The position numbers and the translations under genes were made by a program. Below, piece after piece: positions 51,956 to 60,700 of a stretch of 64,000 bases of DNA. Position 1 is the first letter of the stretch; every line of letters starts with the position of its first letter. This DNA comes from Streptomyces sp. PR69 (GTDB taxonomy: Bacteria > Actinomycetota > Actinomycetes > Streptomycetales > Streptomycetaceae), in contig NZ_JAOWCB010000016.1 in NCBI RefSeq assembly GCF_026420845.1, positions 1-64,000 on the forward strand, written 5' to 3'. Under the pieces are notes generated by a model, which saw nothing but the letters and a program-made list of their open reading frames with translations, was not told where the DNA came from and did not search any database.

Positions 51956-52593
51956 TGGCAACGTTCCGACTGCAAGGCAGCAAGGTGCTCGCCGTCGACA
52001 TGGCCGGCGACGCCGTCAAAGCGAAGAACGGCTCGATGGTCGCGTACGACGGCCAGATGGCATTCAAGAAACTGACCGGCGGCGGTGAGGGCGTCCGCGG
52101 GATGGTCACCCGCCGGCTCACCGGCGAGCAGATGACCATGATGGAAGTGAAGGGGCAGGGCACCTGCTACCTCGCCGACCGGGCCTCCGAGATCAACCTG
52201 GTCAGCCTGCGCGGCGAGAAGCTCTACGTCGAGTCCAGCAATCTGCTCTGCGCGGACGGCGGGCTGCGCACCGGCACCAGCTTCACCGGGCTGCGCGGCG
52301 GGGCGACGGGCAATGGCCTGTTCACCACGACCGTGGAGGGCACGGGACAGGCGGCGATCTTGTCGGACGGCGAGGCCGTGGTGCTCCGGGTGACGCCGCA
52401 GTACCCGCTCTCCGTGGACCCGGGCGCGTATATCGCGCACCAGGGCGAGCTGCGGCAGCAGTTCCAGTCCGGGGTGAACTTCCGGACCTTCATCGGCGAG
52501 GGCTCGGGCGAGGCGTTCCAGATCCGATTCGAGGGCGACGGGCTCGTCTACGTACAGCCGAGCGAGCGCAACACGATCGGCGGTGACATCTGA
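51955..52593 (+). CDS. AIM24 family protein, first of three
   Basis: 212 residues. All-beta protein of the AIM24/TerB-linked DUF124 family. Typical segments are KNGSMVAYDGQMAFKKL, CYLADRASEINLVSLRGEKL, YVESSNLLCADGGLRTGTSF, GNGLFTTTVEGTGQAAILSD, YPLSVDPGAYIAHQGEL and GSGEAFQIRFEGDGLVYVQP. No signal peptide or catalytic motif. The family is widespread but of unknown biochemical role, with a yeast member needed for mitochondrial inner membrane organisation. The next two genes are paralogues in one operon. Confidence 0.92.
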   Translation: MATFRLQGSKVLAVDMAGDAVKAKNGSMVAYDGQMAFKKLTGGGEGVRGMVTRRLTGEQMTMMEVKGQGTCYLADRASEINLVSLRGEKLYVESSNLLCADGGLRTGTSFTGLRGGATGNGLFTTTVEGTGQAAILSDGEAVVLRVTPQYPLSVDPGAYIAHQGELRQQFQSGVNFRTFIGEGSGEAFQIRFEGDGLVYVQPSERNTIGGDI

Positions 52594-52594
52594 G

Positions 52595-53278
52595 ATGCCC
52601 TTCCGTGAGATCAACTCCAAGATGGTCGAGGCCACGGTGCTCCCCGGGCAGCGCATGTTCAGCCAGCGCGGCGCGATGCTCGCCTACCGGGGGGACGTCA
52701 CCTTCACCCCGAGCATCACCGGCGGACAGGGCGGCGTGATGTCGATGATCGGCCGCCGGGTGGCGGGCGAGGCGACCCCGCTGATGACCGTCGAGGTTCC
52801 CCTCGGGCCCGGCGGCCCTGGGGAGACCCCATGCGGCACGGTGATGTTCGGCCATGGCGGCCATCACATCCAGGTGATCAACCTCTCCGGCGACACCCTG
52901 TATGTGGAGGCTGACCGGCTGCTCGCCTTCGACGGGACCCTGGAGCAGGGGACGATGTTCATGGGCTCGCAGGGCGGGGTGATGGGCATGGTCCGCGGCC
53001 AGGTCACCGGGCAGGGCCTGTTCACCACGACGCTCAGGGGCCATGGCGCGGTCGCGGTGATGGCGCACGGCGGGGTGATCGAGCTGCCGATCACCCCCGG
53101 CCGGCCCGTGCATGTCGACCCGCAGGCGTATGTCGCCCACCACGGGGACGTACGGAACAAGCTCTCCGCCGCGCTGGGCTGGCGGGACATGGTGGGGCGC
53201 GGCTCGGGCGAGGCGTTCCAGCTGGAGCTGAGCGGCAGCGGTGCGGTGTTCGTCCAGGCGTCGGAGGAGAAGCTGTGA
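52595..53278 (+). CDS. AIM24 family protein, second of three
   Basis: 227 residues. Same fold as its neighbours: SQRGAMLAYRGDVTFTPSIT, then HHIQVINLSGDTLYVEADRL, LAFDGTLEQGTMFMGSQGG, GQGLFTTTLRGHGAVAVMAH, RPVHVDPQAYVAHHGDV and GRGSGEAFQLELSGSGAVFV. It contains Gly/Met-rich stretches (GGQGGVMSMIG, GGVMGMVRG) that the first paralogue lacks. The ATG is one base after the preceding stop; an alternative GTG at 52583 would overlap it. It overlaps the third gene by four bases. Confidence 0.92.
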   Translation: MPFREINSKMVEATVLPGQRMFSQRGAMLAYRGDVTFTPSITGGQGGVMSMIGRRVAGEATPLMTVEVPLGPGGPGETPCGTVMFGHGGHHIQVINLSGDTLYVEADRLLAFDGTLEQGTMFMGSQGGVMGMVRGQVTGQGLFTTTLRGHGAVAVMAHGGVIELPITPGRPVHVDPQAYVAHHGDVRNKLSAALGWRDMVGRGSGEAFQLELSGSGAVFVQASEEKL

Positions 53279-54078
53279 GCACACCCGTCGTATTCGACCC
53301 GATGACGCTGCCGAGCGACGACAATGTCAACTCCTACACCTTCTGCGTGGAGCTGACGGGCTCCCAGTGGTTTCTGCAGAAGGGGAAGATGATCGCCTAT
53401 TACGGGCGGATCGACTTCAACGGAATCGGCCACGGCCGGCTGGACCGGCTGATGCGGACGTCGTTCCACTCGCCGCTGCACGCGAGCGACTGGGTGGTGG
53501 CCGAGGGCAGCGGCAAAATGCTGCTGGCCGACCGGGCCTTCGATGTCAACTCCTACGATCTGGACGACGGGAATCTGACGATCCGGGCCGGGAACCTGCT
53601 GGCGTACCAGCCCTCGCTGGCGCTCAAGCAGTCGATCGTGCCGGGCTTTCTGACGCTGATCGGCACGGGCAAGTTCGTGGCCGCGTCCAACGGCCCGGTG
53701 GTCTTCATGGAGCCGCCGATCCGGGTGGACCCGCAGGCCCTGGTGGGCTGGGCGGACTGCCCCTCCCCCTGTCACCATTACGACCACGGCTATATGTCGG
53801 GGGTGCTGGGCGGCGTCCGCGCGCTGACCGGCATCGGCGGAGCCTCCGGCGAGGAGCACCAGTTCGACTTCGTCGGGGCGGGCACAGTGCTGTTGCAGTC
53901 GAGCGAGGCGCTGCTGCCGGATCAGGCCACCGGCGCGGTGCCGCATCAGCCGGGGGTCCCCGGCAGCGGCCATGGGTCTCACGGGGCACACGGCGGGCCC
54001 GGCGCGGGCGGTCATCATGGGTCGACACCGCGTCTTCCCGGACAGCTCGGGGACCTCCAGCGCCGCTTCGGCCTGTGA
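53275..54078 (+). CDS. AIM24 family protein, third of three, with Gly/His tail
   Basis: 267 residues. More diverged member: QWFLQKGKMIAYYGRIDFNG, VAEGSGKMLLADRAFDVNSY, NLTIRAGNLLAYQPSLALKQ, GTGKFVAASNGPVVFMEPPI and EEHQFDFVGAGTVLLQSSEA. The last 50 residues are a Gly/His/Pro-rich tail (GSGHGSHGAHGGPGAGGHHG), which could bind metal. The GTG start overlaps the preceding stop (GTGA). The AbsC-like regulator gene follows 137 bases later. The three genes probably give subunits of one hetero-oligomer. Confidence 0.92.
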   Translation: MSTPVVFDPMTLPSDDNVNSYTFCVELTGSQWFLQKGKMIAYYGRIDFNGIGHGRLDRLMRTSFHSPLHASDWVVAEGSGKMLLADRAFDVNSYDLDDGNLTIRAGNLLAYQPSLALKQSIVPGFLTLIGTGKFVAASNGPVVFMEPPIRVDPQALVGWADCPSPCHHYDHGYMSGVLGGVRALTGIGGASGEEHQFDFVGAGTVLLQSSEALLPDQATGAVPHQPGVPGSGHGSHGAHGGPGAGGHHGSTPRLPGQLGDLQRRFGL

Positions 54079-54209
54079 GCGGTAGTCTGCGGAGTGTGAC
54101 GTCGAACGTGTGCACCTTTACAGGGGTATCGGGGGTCTCGGGGGAAGCCGGGGTGCCGGGGCGTCACACCCTCCTCACTTCGTCCGATTTTCAACTTCTT
54201 AGGTAGAAT

Positions 54210-54219
54210 CCATATATGG
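54210..54219 (+). promoter_or_regulatory. Palindrome over the absC-like start codon
   Basis: CCATATATGG is a perfect palindrome that includes the ATG at 54216, in an A/T-rich island (TTCTTAGGTAGAATCC just before). It suits autoregulation by the MarR protein it precedes. Confidence 0.45.
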
Positions 54220-54689
54220 AGACCGAGACGGCCACCCGCTGGCTGACCGATGCCGAGCAGTGCGCCTGGCGCACTCACCTTGATGTCAGCAGACTGCTGA
54301 TGCACCAGCTCGAGAAGGACCTCCAGCCGTTCGGCCTGACCAACAACGACTACGAGATCCTGGTCAACCTCTCGGAGTCGGCCGAGCGCCGTATGCGGAT
54401 GAGCGACCTGGCCGCGGCCACCCTCCAGTCCAAGAGCCGCCTCTCCCACCAGATCACACGCATGGAGAACGCCGGCCTGGTACGGCGGGAGAACTGCGAG
54501 TCGGACCGGCGGGGGCTGTACGCGGTGCTCACCGAGCACGGCATGGAGACCATGCGCAAGGTCGCGCCGCACCATGTCGAGTCGGTGCGCAGACACTTCA
54601 TCGATCTGCTGTCGGCCGACGGGCTGCAGGCGCTGCGCGATTCGCTGTCGCCAGTGGCGGATCACTTGCGGGGGAGGCGCGGGAAGTAA
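54216..54689 (+). CDS. absC: AbsC-like MarR-family regulator
   Basis: 157 residues. The sequence TATRWLTDAEQCAWRTHLDV with Cys16 and His21 near the N-terminus, followed by QLEKDLQPFGLTNNDYEILV and SKSRLSHQITRMENAGLVRR, ENCESDRRGLYAVLTEHGME, matches what I recall of S. coelicolor AbsC, a zinc-responsive MarR protein needed for antibiotic production under zinc limitation. Position agrees too: it stands near meaB, thiolase, epimerase, scy and filP as in S. coelicolor. The HHVES stretch adds possible zinc ligands. I recall the orthologue from memory, so the symbol is likely rather than certain. Confidence 0.8.
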   Translation: METETATRWLTDAEQCAWRTHLDVSRLLMHQLEKDLQPFGLTNNDYEILVNLSESAERRMRMSDLAAATLQSKSRLSHQITRMENAGLVRRENCESDRRGLYAVLTEHGMETMRKVAPHHVESVRRHFIDLLSADGLQALRDSLSPVADHLRGRRGK

Positions 54690-54856
54690 CTGGGGGCTCC
54701 GCCCCCAGACCCCCTGTACGGCCTTCGGCCGTGTCCTCAAACTCCCCCAGACTCCGTCCGGGAGGTAGCTGGGGGAGCTTGAGGCGCAAGGAGCCGCACG
54801 ACCCAGCCCCGCCGGCGCTTGAGGCGCGGGGGACCGGGGCGGAGCCCCTGCGGAAG
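54690..54856. repeat. Dispersed intergenic hairpin repeat, copy B
   Basis: Starts with CTGGGGGC-TCC-GCCCCCAG directly at the absC-like stop, as copy A does at the tetR stop. 54735-54762 is identical to 28 bases of copy A, followed by GGAGGTAGCTGGGGGAGC and a run with GCTTGAGGCGC. The element separates convergent absC-like and meaB genes. Confidence 0.8.
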
Positions 54857-55813
54857 TCAGCCCTCCGTCAGGCCCGCCACCAGTTCGTCCGCCGCCGCGT
54901 ACGGGTCCAGCTCACCCGCGACGATGCGCTCCGCAAGCGCGCCCAGACGGCGGTCGCCGTGCAGATCGGCGATGCGGGCGCGCAGGGCGGTGACCGCGAT
55001 CGTCTCCACCTCGTCCGCCGCGCGGCGCGCGCGGCGCTCGGCGAGGACGCCGTGCTCCTCCATCCAGGCGCGGTGCTTCTCCAGGGCCTCGACGACCTCG
55101 TCGACGCCCTCCGCCCGCGCCGCGACCGTCTTCACGATCGGCGGCCGCCAGTCGCCGGGCGCGCGGGCCTCGCCCAGGCCCAGCATATGGTTGAGTTCGC
55201 GGGCGGTGGCGTCCGCGCCGTCGCGGTCGGCCTTGTTGACGACGTACACATCGCCGATCTCCAGGATGCCGGCCTTCGCCGCCTGGATGCCGTCGCCCAT
55301 GCCCGGCGCCAGCAGCACCACGGAGGTGTCCGCCTGGGAGGCGATCTCCACCTCGGACTGGCCGACGCCGACCGTCTCCACGAGGATCACCTCGCAGCCC
55401 GCCGCGTCCAGGACGCGGATGGCCTGCGGGGCGGCCCAGGCGAGGCCGCCGAGATGCCCGCGGGTGGCCATGGAGCGGATGTAGACGCCCGGGTCGGAGG
55501 CGTGCTCCGACATCCGCACCCGGTCGCCGAGCAGCGCGCCGCCGGAGAACGGCGACGACGGGTCGACGGCGAGCACGCCGACCCGCTTCCCGGCCCGCCG
55601 GTACGCCGTCACCAGCGCCGATGTCGACGTCGACTTGCCGACGCCCGGCGAACCGGTCAGCCCGACCACATACGCGTTGCCGGCCAGCGGGGCCAGCGCC
55701 GCCATCACCTCGCGCAGCTGCGGGGACGCCCCCTCCACCAGTGAGATCAGCCGGGCGACGGCCCTCGGCCGGCCCTTTCTCGCCTGAGCGACCAGCTGGG
55801 GGACGTCCACCAT
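54857..55813 (-). CDS. meaB: Methylmalonyl-CoA mutase-associated GTPase MeaB
   Basis: 318-residue G3E-type GTPase that loads adenosylcobalamin and protects B12-dependent mutases. Walker A is GLTGSPGVGKSTSTSALV; the signature DPSSPFSGGALLGDRVRM and YIRSMATRGHLGGLA, the switch region ETVGVGQSEVEIA and the NKAD motif (VVNKADRDGAD) follow. AAGGGAG lies six bases ahead of the ATG at 55813. It is 11 bases after the thiolase gene in one operon, and divergent epimerase is close. Its partner may be methylmalonyl-CoA mutase or IcmA from this window. Confidence 0.96.
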   Translation of the reverse strand: MVDVPQLVAQARKGRPRAVARLISLVEGASPQLREVMAALAPLAGNAYVVGLTGSPGVGKSTSTSALVTAYRRAGKRVGVLAVDPSSPFSGGALLGDRVRMSEHASDPGVYIRSMATRGHLGGLAWAAPQAIRVLDAAGCEVILVETVGVGQSEVEIASQADTSVVLLAPGMGDGIQAAKAGILEIGDVYVVNKADRDGADATARELNHMLGLGEARAPGDWRPPIVKTVAARAEGVDEVVEALEKHRAWMEEHGVLAERRARRAADEVETIAVTALRARIADLHGDRRLGALAERIVAGELDPYAAADELVAGLTEG

Positions 55814-55824
55814 GTCGAGCTCCC

Positions 55825-57024
55825 TTACTTGACCGGTACCCGGACGATCAGCGCATCGCCCTGACCGCCGCCGCCGCACAGCGCCGCCGCGCCCACGCCG
55901 CCGCCCCGGCGCTTGAGCTCCAGCGCCAGGTGAAGCACCAGGCGGGCGCCGGACATGCCGATCGGGTGGCCCAGGGCGATCGCGCCGCCGTTGACGTTCA
56001 CCTTTTCCGGGCTTACCCCGAGCTCCTTCATTGACTGCGCCGACACAGCGGCGAACGCCTCATTGATCTCGATGAGGTCGAGGTCCTCGACGGCGATGCC
56101 CTCCTTGCCGACCGCGTGGCGGATCGCGTTGGACGGCTGGGAGTGCAGGGAGCTGTCCGGGCCCGCCACATTGCCGTGCGCGCCGATCTCCGCGATCCAC
56201 TCCAGGCCGAGCTCCTCGGCCTTGGCCTTGCTCATCACCACGACCGCGGCCGCGCCGTCCGAGATCGGCGAGGACGAACCGGCGGTGATCGTGCCGTCCT
56301 TGGCGAAGGACGGGCGCAGCTTGCCGAGGGTCTCCGCCGTGGTCTCCGGCCGCACCCCCTCGTCCTTGGTGACCAGCACCGGATCGCCCTTGCGCTGCGG
56401 CACCTCGACCGGGGTGATCTCCGCCTCGAACAGGCCGTTCTTCTGCGCGGCCGCCGCCCGCTGGTGGGACAGCGCGGCGATCTCGTCCTGTTCGGCGCGG
56501 CCGATGCCCAGCCGGGCGTTGTGCTTCTCCGTGGACTCGCCCATGGCGATGCCCTCGAAGGAGTCGGTGAGGCCGTCGTGCGCCATCGAGTCGAGCACCT
56601 GGATCGAGCCGTACTTGACGCCCTCGCGGGACGGCAGGAGGTGCGGGGCGCTGGTCATGGACTCCTGGCCGCCGGCCACGACCACATCGAACTCGCCGGC
56701 GCGGATCAGCTGGTCGGCCAGCGCGATGGAGTCCAGGCCGGAGAGGCACACCTTGTTGACGGTGAGCGCGGGCACGCTCATCGGGATGCCGGCCTTGACG
56801 GCTGCCTGCCGGGCCGGGATCTGGCCCGCCCCGGCCGTCAGCACCTGGCCCATGATCACGTACTGCACCTGGTCGCCGGCGATGCCCGCACGGTCCAGCG
56901 CGGCCTTGATGGCGAAGCCGCCGAGGTCGGCGCCGGAGAAGGACTTGAGCGAGCCGAGCAGCCGGCCCATGGGCGTACGGGCGCCCGCGACGATCACTGA
57001 GGTAGTACCGGTCGTTCCAGACAT
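55825..57024 (-). CDS. Acetyl-CoA C-acetyltransferase (thiolase)
   Basis: 399 residues. The nucleophile Cys93 is in TVNKVCLSGLDS, the His is in NGGAIALGHPIGMSGARLV and the second Cys is in AALCGGGGQGDA. LIEINEAFAAVSAQSMKELG is the NEAF motif. The N-terminus (TSVIVAGARTPMGRLLGSLK) is standard. It makes acetoacetyl-CoA from two acetyl-CoA or the reverse, feeding the ethylmalonyl-CoA or butyryl-CoA routes. GGAAGGGG lies upstream of the ATG. It is followed by meaB and divergent from mce. Confidence 0.96.
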   Translation of the reverse strand: MSGTTGTTSVIVAGARTPMGRLLGSLKSFSGADLGGFAIKAALDRAGIAGDQVQYVIMGQVLTAGAGQIPARQAAVKAGIPMSVPALTVNKVCLSGLDSIALADQLIRAGEFDVVVAGGQESMTSAPHLLPSREGVKYGSIQVLDSMAHDGLTDSFEGIAMGESTEKHNARLGIGRAEQDEIAALSHQRAAAAQKNGLFEAEITPVEVPQRKGDPVLVTKDEGVRPETTAETLGKLRPSFAKDGTITAGSSSPISDGAAAVVVMSKAKAEELGLEWIAEIGAHGNVAGPDSSLHSQPSNAIRHAVGKEGIAVEDLDLIEINEAFAAVSAQSMKELGVSPEKVNVNGGAIALGHPIGMSGARLVLHLALELKRRGGGVGAAALCGGGGQGDALIVRVPVK

Positions 57025-57172
57025 GAGGCGCGATTCCCCTTCCAGCGCGACGGCTGAGGAGTGAACGAGGGTTTACCTCAAATGTACTGAGCGGTATGCG
57101 GTCGGGTCACCGGGCAGCCGGTGTGATCGCGCGCACGTTGCGTAACCGTGTCCGGAGCGCTGCACTGGGGGA

Positions 57173-57613
57173 ATGCTGACGCGAATCGACCACATCGGGA
57201 TCGCCTGTTTCGACCTCGACAAGACGGTGGAGTTCTACCGGGCCACATACGGGTTCGAGGTCTTCCACACGGAGGTCAACGAAGAGCAGGGCGTGCGCGA
57301 GGCCATGCTCAAGATCAATGAGACCTCCGACGGCGGGGCCTCCTACCTCCAGCTGCTGGAGCCCACCCGCGAGGACTCGGCGGTCGGCAAGTGGCTGGCC
57401 AAGAACGGCGAGGGGGTGCACCACATCGCGTTCGGGACGGCGGATGTAGACGGCGACGCCCAGTCGATCCGCAACAAGGGCGTACGGGTGCTGTACGACG
57501 AGCCCCGTATCGGCTCGATGGGCTCCCGCATCACGTTTCTGCACCCCAAGGACTGCCACGGGGTGCTCACGGAGCTGGTCACCTCGGCCCCGGACGTCTC
57601 CGCGGAGCACTGA
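57173..57613 (+). CDS. mce: Methylmalonyl-CoA epimerase
   Basis: 146 residues of the vicinal oxygen chelate fold, interconverting (2R)- and (2S)-methylmalonyl-CoA. Metal ligands are expected at His7 (RIDHIGIACFDLD), His in GEGVHHIAFGTADVDG and Glu in HGVLTELVTS; the proton-shuttling Glu lies in EVNEEQGVREAML. GGGGGA abuts the ATG. Divergent from the thiolase-meaB pair, 149 bp apart. Provides (2S)-methylmalonyl-CoA for the mutase or for polyketide extender units. Confidence 0.96.
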   Translation: MLTRIDHIGIACFDLDKTVEFYRATYGFEVFHTEVNEEQGVREAMLKINETSDGGASYLQLLEPTREDSAVGKWLAKNGEGVHHIAFGTADVDGDAQSIRNKGVRVLYDEPRIGSMGSRITFLHPKDCHGVLTELVTSAPDVSAEH

Positions 57614-57621
57614 CCGGACAT

Positions 57622-57657
57622 CCCCGGCCCGGTAGAGTGGGCTGTTCCGGGCCGGGG
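57622..57657 (+). terminator. Hairpin after mce
   Basis: CCCCGGCCCGG / CCGGGCCGGGG with a 14-base loop, no T run. It separates mce from scy; TAGAGT in the loop could also act as a -10 box for scy. Confidence 0.6.
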
Positions 57658-57779
57658 CCGGGTTCGGGGCCGTGCCGCGTCCCCGCCGCTGATCTGTCAC
57701 CATTCCCCGGGGGGCCGTTCGCCGCCGGACGGTGCTCGTGTGGAGAAGTTGTTGACCAGGGGACGGATGGGACCGCGCA

Positions 57780-60700
57780 GTGCGGGGCTACGAACGCCAG
57801 GAGAGCCACCGAGCTGACGACGACCACCTCTCGCGGTTCGAAGCCGAGATGGACCGGCTGAAGACCGAGCGGGAGAAGGCCGTCCAGCACGCCGAAGACC
57901 TCGGCTACCAGGTCGAGGTGTTGCGCGCCAAGCTCCATGAGGCACGGCGCGCTCTTGCGTCCCGTCCTGCCTACGACAGCGCGGACATCGGTTACCAGGC
58001 CGAGCAGATGCTGCGGAACGCGCAGCTCCAGGCCGACCAGATGCGCATGGACGCCGAGCGCGAACTGCGCGAGGCCCGCGCCCAGACCCAGCGCATCCTC
58101 CAGGAGCACGCCGAGCATCAGGCCCGGCTCCAGGCCGAGCTGCACACCGAGGCCAACCAGCGCCGCCAGCAGCTGGACCAGGAGCTGGCCGAGCGCCGCC
58201 AGACCGTCGAAGCGCATGTCAACGAGAACGTCGCGTGGGCCGAGCAGCTCCGCGCCCGCAGCGAGTCCCAGGCCCGCCGGCTGCTGGAGGAGTCCCGCGC
58301 CGAGGCCGAGCAGGCGCTGGCCGCCGCCCGCGCCGAGGCCGCGCGGGTGGCGGAGGAGACCCGCAGACGGGTCGGCTCCGAGGCGGAAGCCGCCCGCGCC
58401 GAGGCTGAAGCGATCCTGCTGCGCGCCCGCAGGGACGCCGAGCGGCTGCTGAACGCCGCCTCCAGCCAGGCGCAGGAGGCCACCGCCCACGCCGAGCAGC
58501 TGCGTTCGTCGACCACGGCCGAGGCGGAGCAGGCCAGAGCGCAGGCCACCGAGCTGAGCCGGGCCGCCGAGCAGCGCCTGCAGAAGGCGGACGAGCGGCT
58601 GCGCGAGGCGCGCGCGGAGGCCGAGAGGGTCCTCGCGGAGGCCAAGGAGTCGGCCGCCAAGCAGCTGGCGTCCGCCGAGTCCGTCAACGAACAGCGCACC
58701 CGCACCGCGAAGGCGGAGATCGCCCGGCTGGTCGGCGAGGCGACCAAGGACGCCGAAGCCCTCAAGGCCGAGGCCGAGCAGGCCCTTGAGGACGCCCGCG
58801 CCGAGGCGGAGAAGCTGGTCGCGGAGGCCGCGGAGAAGGCGCGTACGGCGGCGGCCGAGGACTCGGCGGCACAGCTCGCCAAGGCGGCGCGCACCGCGGA
58901 GGAGGTGCTGGACAAGGCGTCGGAAGCCGCCCGGGACACCACGCGCGCGGCGGCCGAAGAGGCCGAACGCATCCGCCGCGAGGCCGAGGCGGAGGCCGAC
59001 CGGCTGCGCGCCGAGGCCGAGGAGCAGGCGGACCAGCTCAAGGGCGCGGCCAAGGACGACACCAAGGAGTACCGCGCCAAGACCGTCGAGCTGCAGGAGG
59101 AGGCGCGGCGGCTGCGCGGCGAGGCCGAGCAGCTGCGCGCCGAGGCGGTCGCGGAAGGCGAGCGGATTCGCGGCGAGGCCCGCCGCGAGGCCGTGCAGCA
59201 GATCGAGGAGGCGGCCCGCACCGCCGAGGAGCTGCTGACGAAGGCCCGTACGGACGCGGACGAACTGCGGGCCGCCGCCGGCTCGGACAGCGAGAAGGTC
59301 CGTACGGAGGCCATCGAGCGGGCCACCACCCTGCGCCGGCAGGCCGAAGAGACGCTGGAGCGCACCCGCGCCGAGGCCGAGCGGCTGCGCACCGAGGCCG
59401 AGGAGCAGGCCGAGACGGTGACAGCGGCGGCCGAGGAGGCCGCGGCGCGCCTGCGCGAGGAGACCGAGCGGGGCGTCGAGGCGCGGCGTGCGGAAGCCGC
59501 CGAGGAGCTGAACCGGCTGCACGCGGAGGCCGAGGAGCGGCTGGCCGCGGCCGAGCAGTCACTGGCGGAGGCGCGCGGCGAGGGCGAGCGGATCCGGCGC
59601 GAGGCCGCGGAGGAGACCGAGCGGCTGCGCACCGAGGCGGCCGAGCGGCTGCGGGGGCTGCGGGAGCAGGCCGAGCAGGACGCGGAGCGGCTGCGCGACG
59701 AAGCCGCGGCCGACGCCTCGGCGGCGCGCGCCGAGGCCGAGGCGGCCGCGTCCCGGCTGCAGAGCGAGGCGGCCGCGGAGGCGGAGCGGCTGCGCACCGA
59801 AGCGCAGGAGAGCGCGGACCGCATCCGCTCGGAGGCGGCCGCGGCGGCCGAGCGGGTGGGCGCGGAGGCCGCGGAGGCGCTGGCCGCCGCCCAGGAGGAG
59901 GCCGCCCGGCGGCGCCGTGAGGCCGAGGAGACCCTCGGCTCGGCCCGTGCGGAGGCCGATCAGGAGCGTCAGCGGGCGCGTGAGCAGAGCGAGGAGCTGC
60001 TGTCCTCGGCCCGCAAGCGGGTCGAGGAGGCGGAGACCGAGGCGCAGCGCCTCGTCCAGGAGGCCGAGAGCCGGGCCGCGGAGATGGTCGCGGCCGCCGA
60101 GCAGACCGCGCAGCAGGTGCGGGACTCGGTCGCCGGGCTGCAGGAGCAGGCCGAGGAGGAGATCGCCGGGCTGCGGTCCGCGGCGGAGCACGCGGCGGAG
60201 CGGACGCGTACGGAGGCGCAGGAGGAGGCGGACCGGGTCCGCGCCGACGCCTACGACGAGCGGGAGCGCGCCTCGCAGGACGCCAGGCGGCTGCGGGAGC
60301 GGGCGCACGAGGAGACCGAGGCGGCCAAGGAGCTGGCGGAGCGTACGGTTTCGGAGGCGATCGCCGAATCCGAGCGGCTGCGCACCGAGGCGTCGCAGTA
60401 CGCGCAGCGGATGCGCACGGACGCGTCCGACGCGCTGGCCACGGCCGAGCAGGACGCGGCCCGCACCCGTGCCGAGGCGCGCGAGGACGCCAATCGCATC
60501 CGTACGGACGCGGCGGCTCAGGCGGATCTGCTCATCGGCGAGGCGACGTCCGAGTCCGAGCGGCTGCGCGCCGAGGCGGCCGAGGTGCTGGCCACGGCAG
60601 AGGCGGACGCCGCCCGGCTGCGCACCGAAGCAGAACAGGTCAAAGCCGACGGCGAAACCCAGGCCGAGGAGCTGCGCGCCGCCGCCCGCGCCGACGGCGA

